Source of the DNA: Rhodospirillales bacterium
Lineage (GTDB): Bacteria > Pseudomonadota > Alphaproteobacteria > Rhodospirillales > JABHCV01
Direction of reading: 5' to 3'
NCBI GenBank assembly: GCA_016776705.1
Contig: JADHSW010000160.1
Coordinates: 1-6,750, forward strand
Length of the DNA stretch: 6,750 nt
Position 1 is the first letter of the stretch, and each line of letters starts with the position of its first letter. A program made the position numbers and the translations under genes. A model generated the notes under the pieces. The model saw only the letters and a list, made by a program, of their open reading frames with translations, was not told where the DNA came from and did not search any database. Positions 5,385-6,750 of this stretch are shown piece after piece.

Positions 5385-6750
5385 TTAGTTTGCCTGGCGG
5401 CGCAGAAAAGCCGGTATGTCCAGTAAATCTTCTTCCGGCTGCGCCGATGGAAGGCGGTCGGATTCATTGAGCCCTCCCAGTTGACTTTGATTTTCCCTGG
5501 CCGGGGCCGGCTCCACGCGCACAGGAGCCGGTGCTGGTTCAGCCACCGGCGCAGGGGTGGGAATCGTCGCTTTTGGTTTGAACATAACCGGAGATTCTGC
5601 TTTTCCTGGCGTGTTTCCGGCCAGTCCAGTTACCCTTTCAAACAGGCTCTGCTTTTTTGCTTTCGGCTCACTTGTGACCGGCTTTTCTTCCTTGACCCTG
5701 GCGCCATTCGCCATCGCAGCGGCGGCAAACGGATCAGGCGCTTTATCCGTCTCATCTCCCGAAGCGCTCATCGGCCGGGCTGGAATAAAGGCGTCATGGG
5801 TGTTTGTTCCCGGGGTCGCAGGCGCAGGCTCGCCCATGTCGATAACTTCTTCAGCCACCTCAGGCTCACTTTGCGCTTCGGTCTCTTCGCCGATTTCAGC
5901 TTCAGGCTCGATCGACGCCTCAATGGTAGAACCGATATCTTCAATTGCTTGTGGTGCTTCTTCGCCCGGGGTTTCAGTTTCCGCCACTTCCGGAACGTCC
6001 CGTGTTGATGTCGAAGCGGTTGCCAGTCCAGCCGCCTGAACCGTGGTGATTTCATTGGCGGAGATTTCAGCCGCCACCGGCGTAACAGGCACAGGCGCTT
6101 TGACTTCCGGTTTATTTTCCTCTGTTACGGGACGCGCAACAGGAGACGATACGGACAAGAAGGTCGGCGCCGGGGCGCTCATTGCTTCGCGGTCCATACC
6201 GGTTGCTACGACGGAAACCCTGATCCGTCCTTCGAGACTTTCATCGAAGGTGGAACCGAAAATGATATAGGCATCCGTATCTACTTCGGAGCGGATTCTG
6301 TTTGCCGCTTCGTCTGCTTCAAACAGGGTCATGTCCTGACCGCCGGTGATGTTGATCAGCACGCCCTTGGCCCCCGCCATAGAGCAATCATCGAGAAGCG
6401 GGTTCGAGATCGCGGCTTCGGCGGCATCCAGTGCGCGGCGCTCGCCATCGGCTTCGCCAGTACCCATCATAGCCTTGCCCATTTCGCTCATAACTGAGCG
6501 AATATCGGCAAAATCCAGATTGATCAGGCCGGGCATAACCATCAAGTCGGTAACACCACGAACGCCTGAATACAAGACTTCGTCCGCCATATTGAAGGCA
6601 TCTGCAAAGGTGGTTTGCTCGTTGGCGACCCTGAACAAATTCTGGTTCGGTATAACGATCAGGGTATCGACGAACTGCTCCAGATCTTCAATCCCGGCTT
6701 CCGCCAGTTTGAAACGGTGCATGCCCTCAAACTGGAAAGGCTTGGTGATA
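5385..6750 (-). CDS. ftsZ: cell division GTPase FtsZ, 5' end cut by window edge
   Basis: FtsZ is the tubulin-like GTPase that polymerises into the Z-ring at mid-cell. About 454 codons are visible; by alignment to E. coli roughly 130 N-terminal residues, including the GGGTGTG GTP-binding loop, lie outside. The fragment opens with ITKPFQFEG, so the internal ATG at 6722 is not the real start. Numbering from that Met, the T7 catalytic loop NLDFAD is at 68-73 (E. coli D209 and D212 both kept), followed by MSEMGKAMMGTGEADG and the C-terminal GTPase-activating domain ending in IRVSVVATGMD near 178. A disordered linker of about 240 residues follows: Pro/Val-rich, then acidic (246-298), then AFIPARP, then a conserved-looking SLFERVTG at 359-366, then PAPVAEPAPAP. 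The end is the FtsA/partner-binding peptide DLLDIPAFLRRQAN (432-445). The long linker and this peptide are alphaproteobacterial features. Confidence 0.97.
   Translation of the reverse strand, partial: ITKPFQFEGMHRFKLAEAGIEDLEQFVDTLIVIPNQNLFRVANEQTTFADAFNMADEVLYSGVRGVTDLMVMPGLINLDFADIRSVMSEMGKAMMGTGEADGERRALDAAEAAISNPLLDDCSMAGAKGVLINITGGQDMTLFEADEAANRIRSEVDTDAYIIFGSTFDESLEGRIRVSVVATGMDREAMSAPAPTFLSVSSPVARPVTEENKPEVKAPVPVTPVAAEISANEITTVQAAGLATASTSTRDVPEVAETETPGEEAPQAIEDIGSTIEASIEPEAEIGEETEAQSEPEVAEEVIDMGEPAPATPGTNTHDAFIPARPMSASGDETDKAPDPFAAAAMANGARVKEEKPVTSEPKAKKQSLFERVTGLAGNTPGKAESPVMFKPKATIPTPAPVAEPAPAPVRVEPAPARENQSQLGGLNESDRLPSAQPEEDLLDIPAFLRRQAN

Noticed and set aside
5385..6722. FtsZ beginning at the ATG at 6722
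   Set aside because: The frame stays open to the window edge with ITKPFQFEG, which matches the internal FtsZ sequence before this Met; the true start is outside.
1..6750. Novel accessory system, mobile element, CRISPR or RNA gene
   Set aside because: The whole window is filled by five conserved housekeeping genes and two short spacers whose content is explained by terminators and promoters; no repeats arrays, integrase, transposase or structured RNA were seen.

Overview
The window is a stretch of bacterial core chromosome with five genes, all on the minus strand. In the direction of transcription they are ftsZ (5' end outside the window), lpxC, bamD, recN and ligA (3' end outside the window). 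The protein features point to an alphaproteobacterium. FtsZ has a very long Pro/Glu/Ala-rich linker and the C-terminal peptide DLLDIPAFLRRQAN, BamD has an alphaproteobacterial-style C-terminus, and LigA has the N-terminal DLMP motif. The general look is Rhodospirillales-like, but genus and order cannot be fixed from this sequence. Coding DNA is moderately GC-rich and the lpxC upstream region is strikingly AT-rich.

Layout from right to left, following transcription. (1) 6750-5385 holds ftsZ, the cell-division GTPase, from within the GTPase domain to the stop codon. (2) 5384-5171 is a 214-bp spacer. It carries a 13-bp perfect-arm hairpin plus T-run, read as the ftsZ terminator, followed by an AT-rich stretch with a candidate lpxC promoter. 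(3) 5170-4229 is lpxC, the committed step of lipid A synthesis. (4) 4228-4080 is a 149-bp spacer with a strong intrinsic terminator for lpxC and a weaker candidate promoter for bamD. (5) 4079-3243 is bamD, an outer-membrane assembly lipoprotein. (6) 3227-1554 is recN, a DNA-repair SMC-like ATPase, 15 bp after bamD. (7) 1557-1 is ligA, NAD-dependent DNA ligase, overlapping recN by 4 bp (GTGA).

Functionally, division (FtsZ) and lipid A synthesis (LpxC) sit side by side, as at the end of the dcw cluster in many proteobacteria, but two terminators make lpxC look like its own transcription unit. bamD-recN-ligA looks like one operon joining outer-membrane biogenesis to double-strand-break repair and nick sealing. 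All catalytic residues checked in the visible parts of LpxC, RecN and LigA are intact, and no frameshifts were seen.

No mobile element, CRISPR array, tRNA, rRNA, toxin-antitoxin pair, defence system or other new system was found. The items worth a second look are modest: an island in the FtsZ linker, the unusual ftsZ terminator hairpin, the insulated lpxC unit, the LpxC tail and the mixed bamD-recN-ligA operon.
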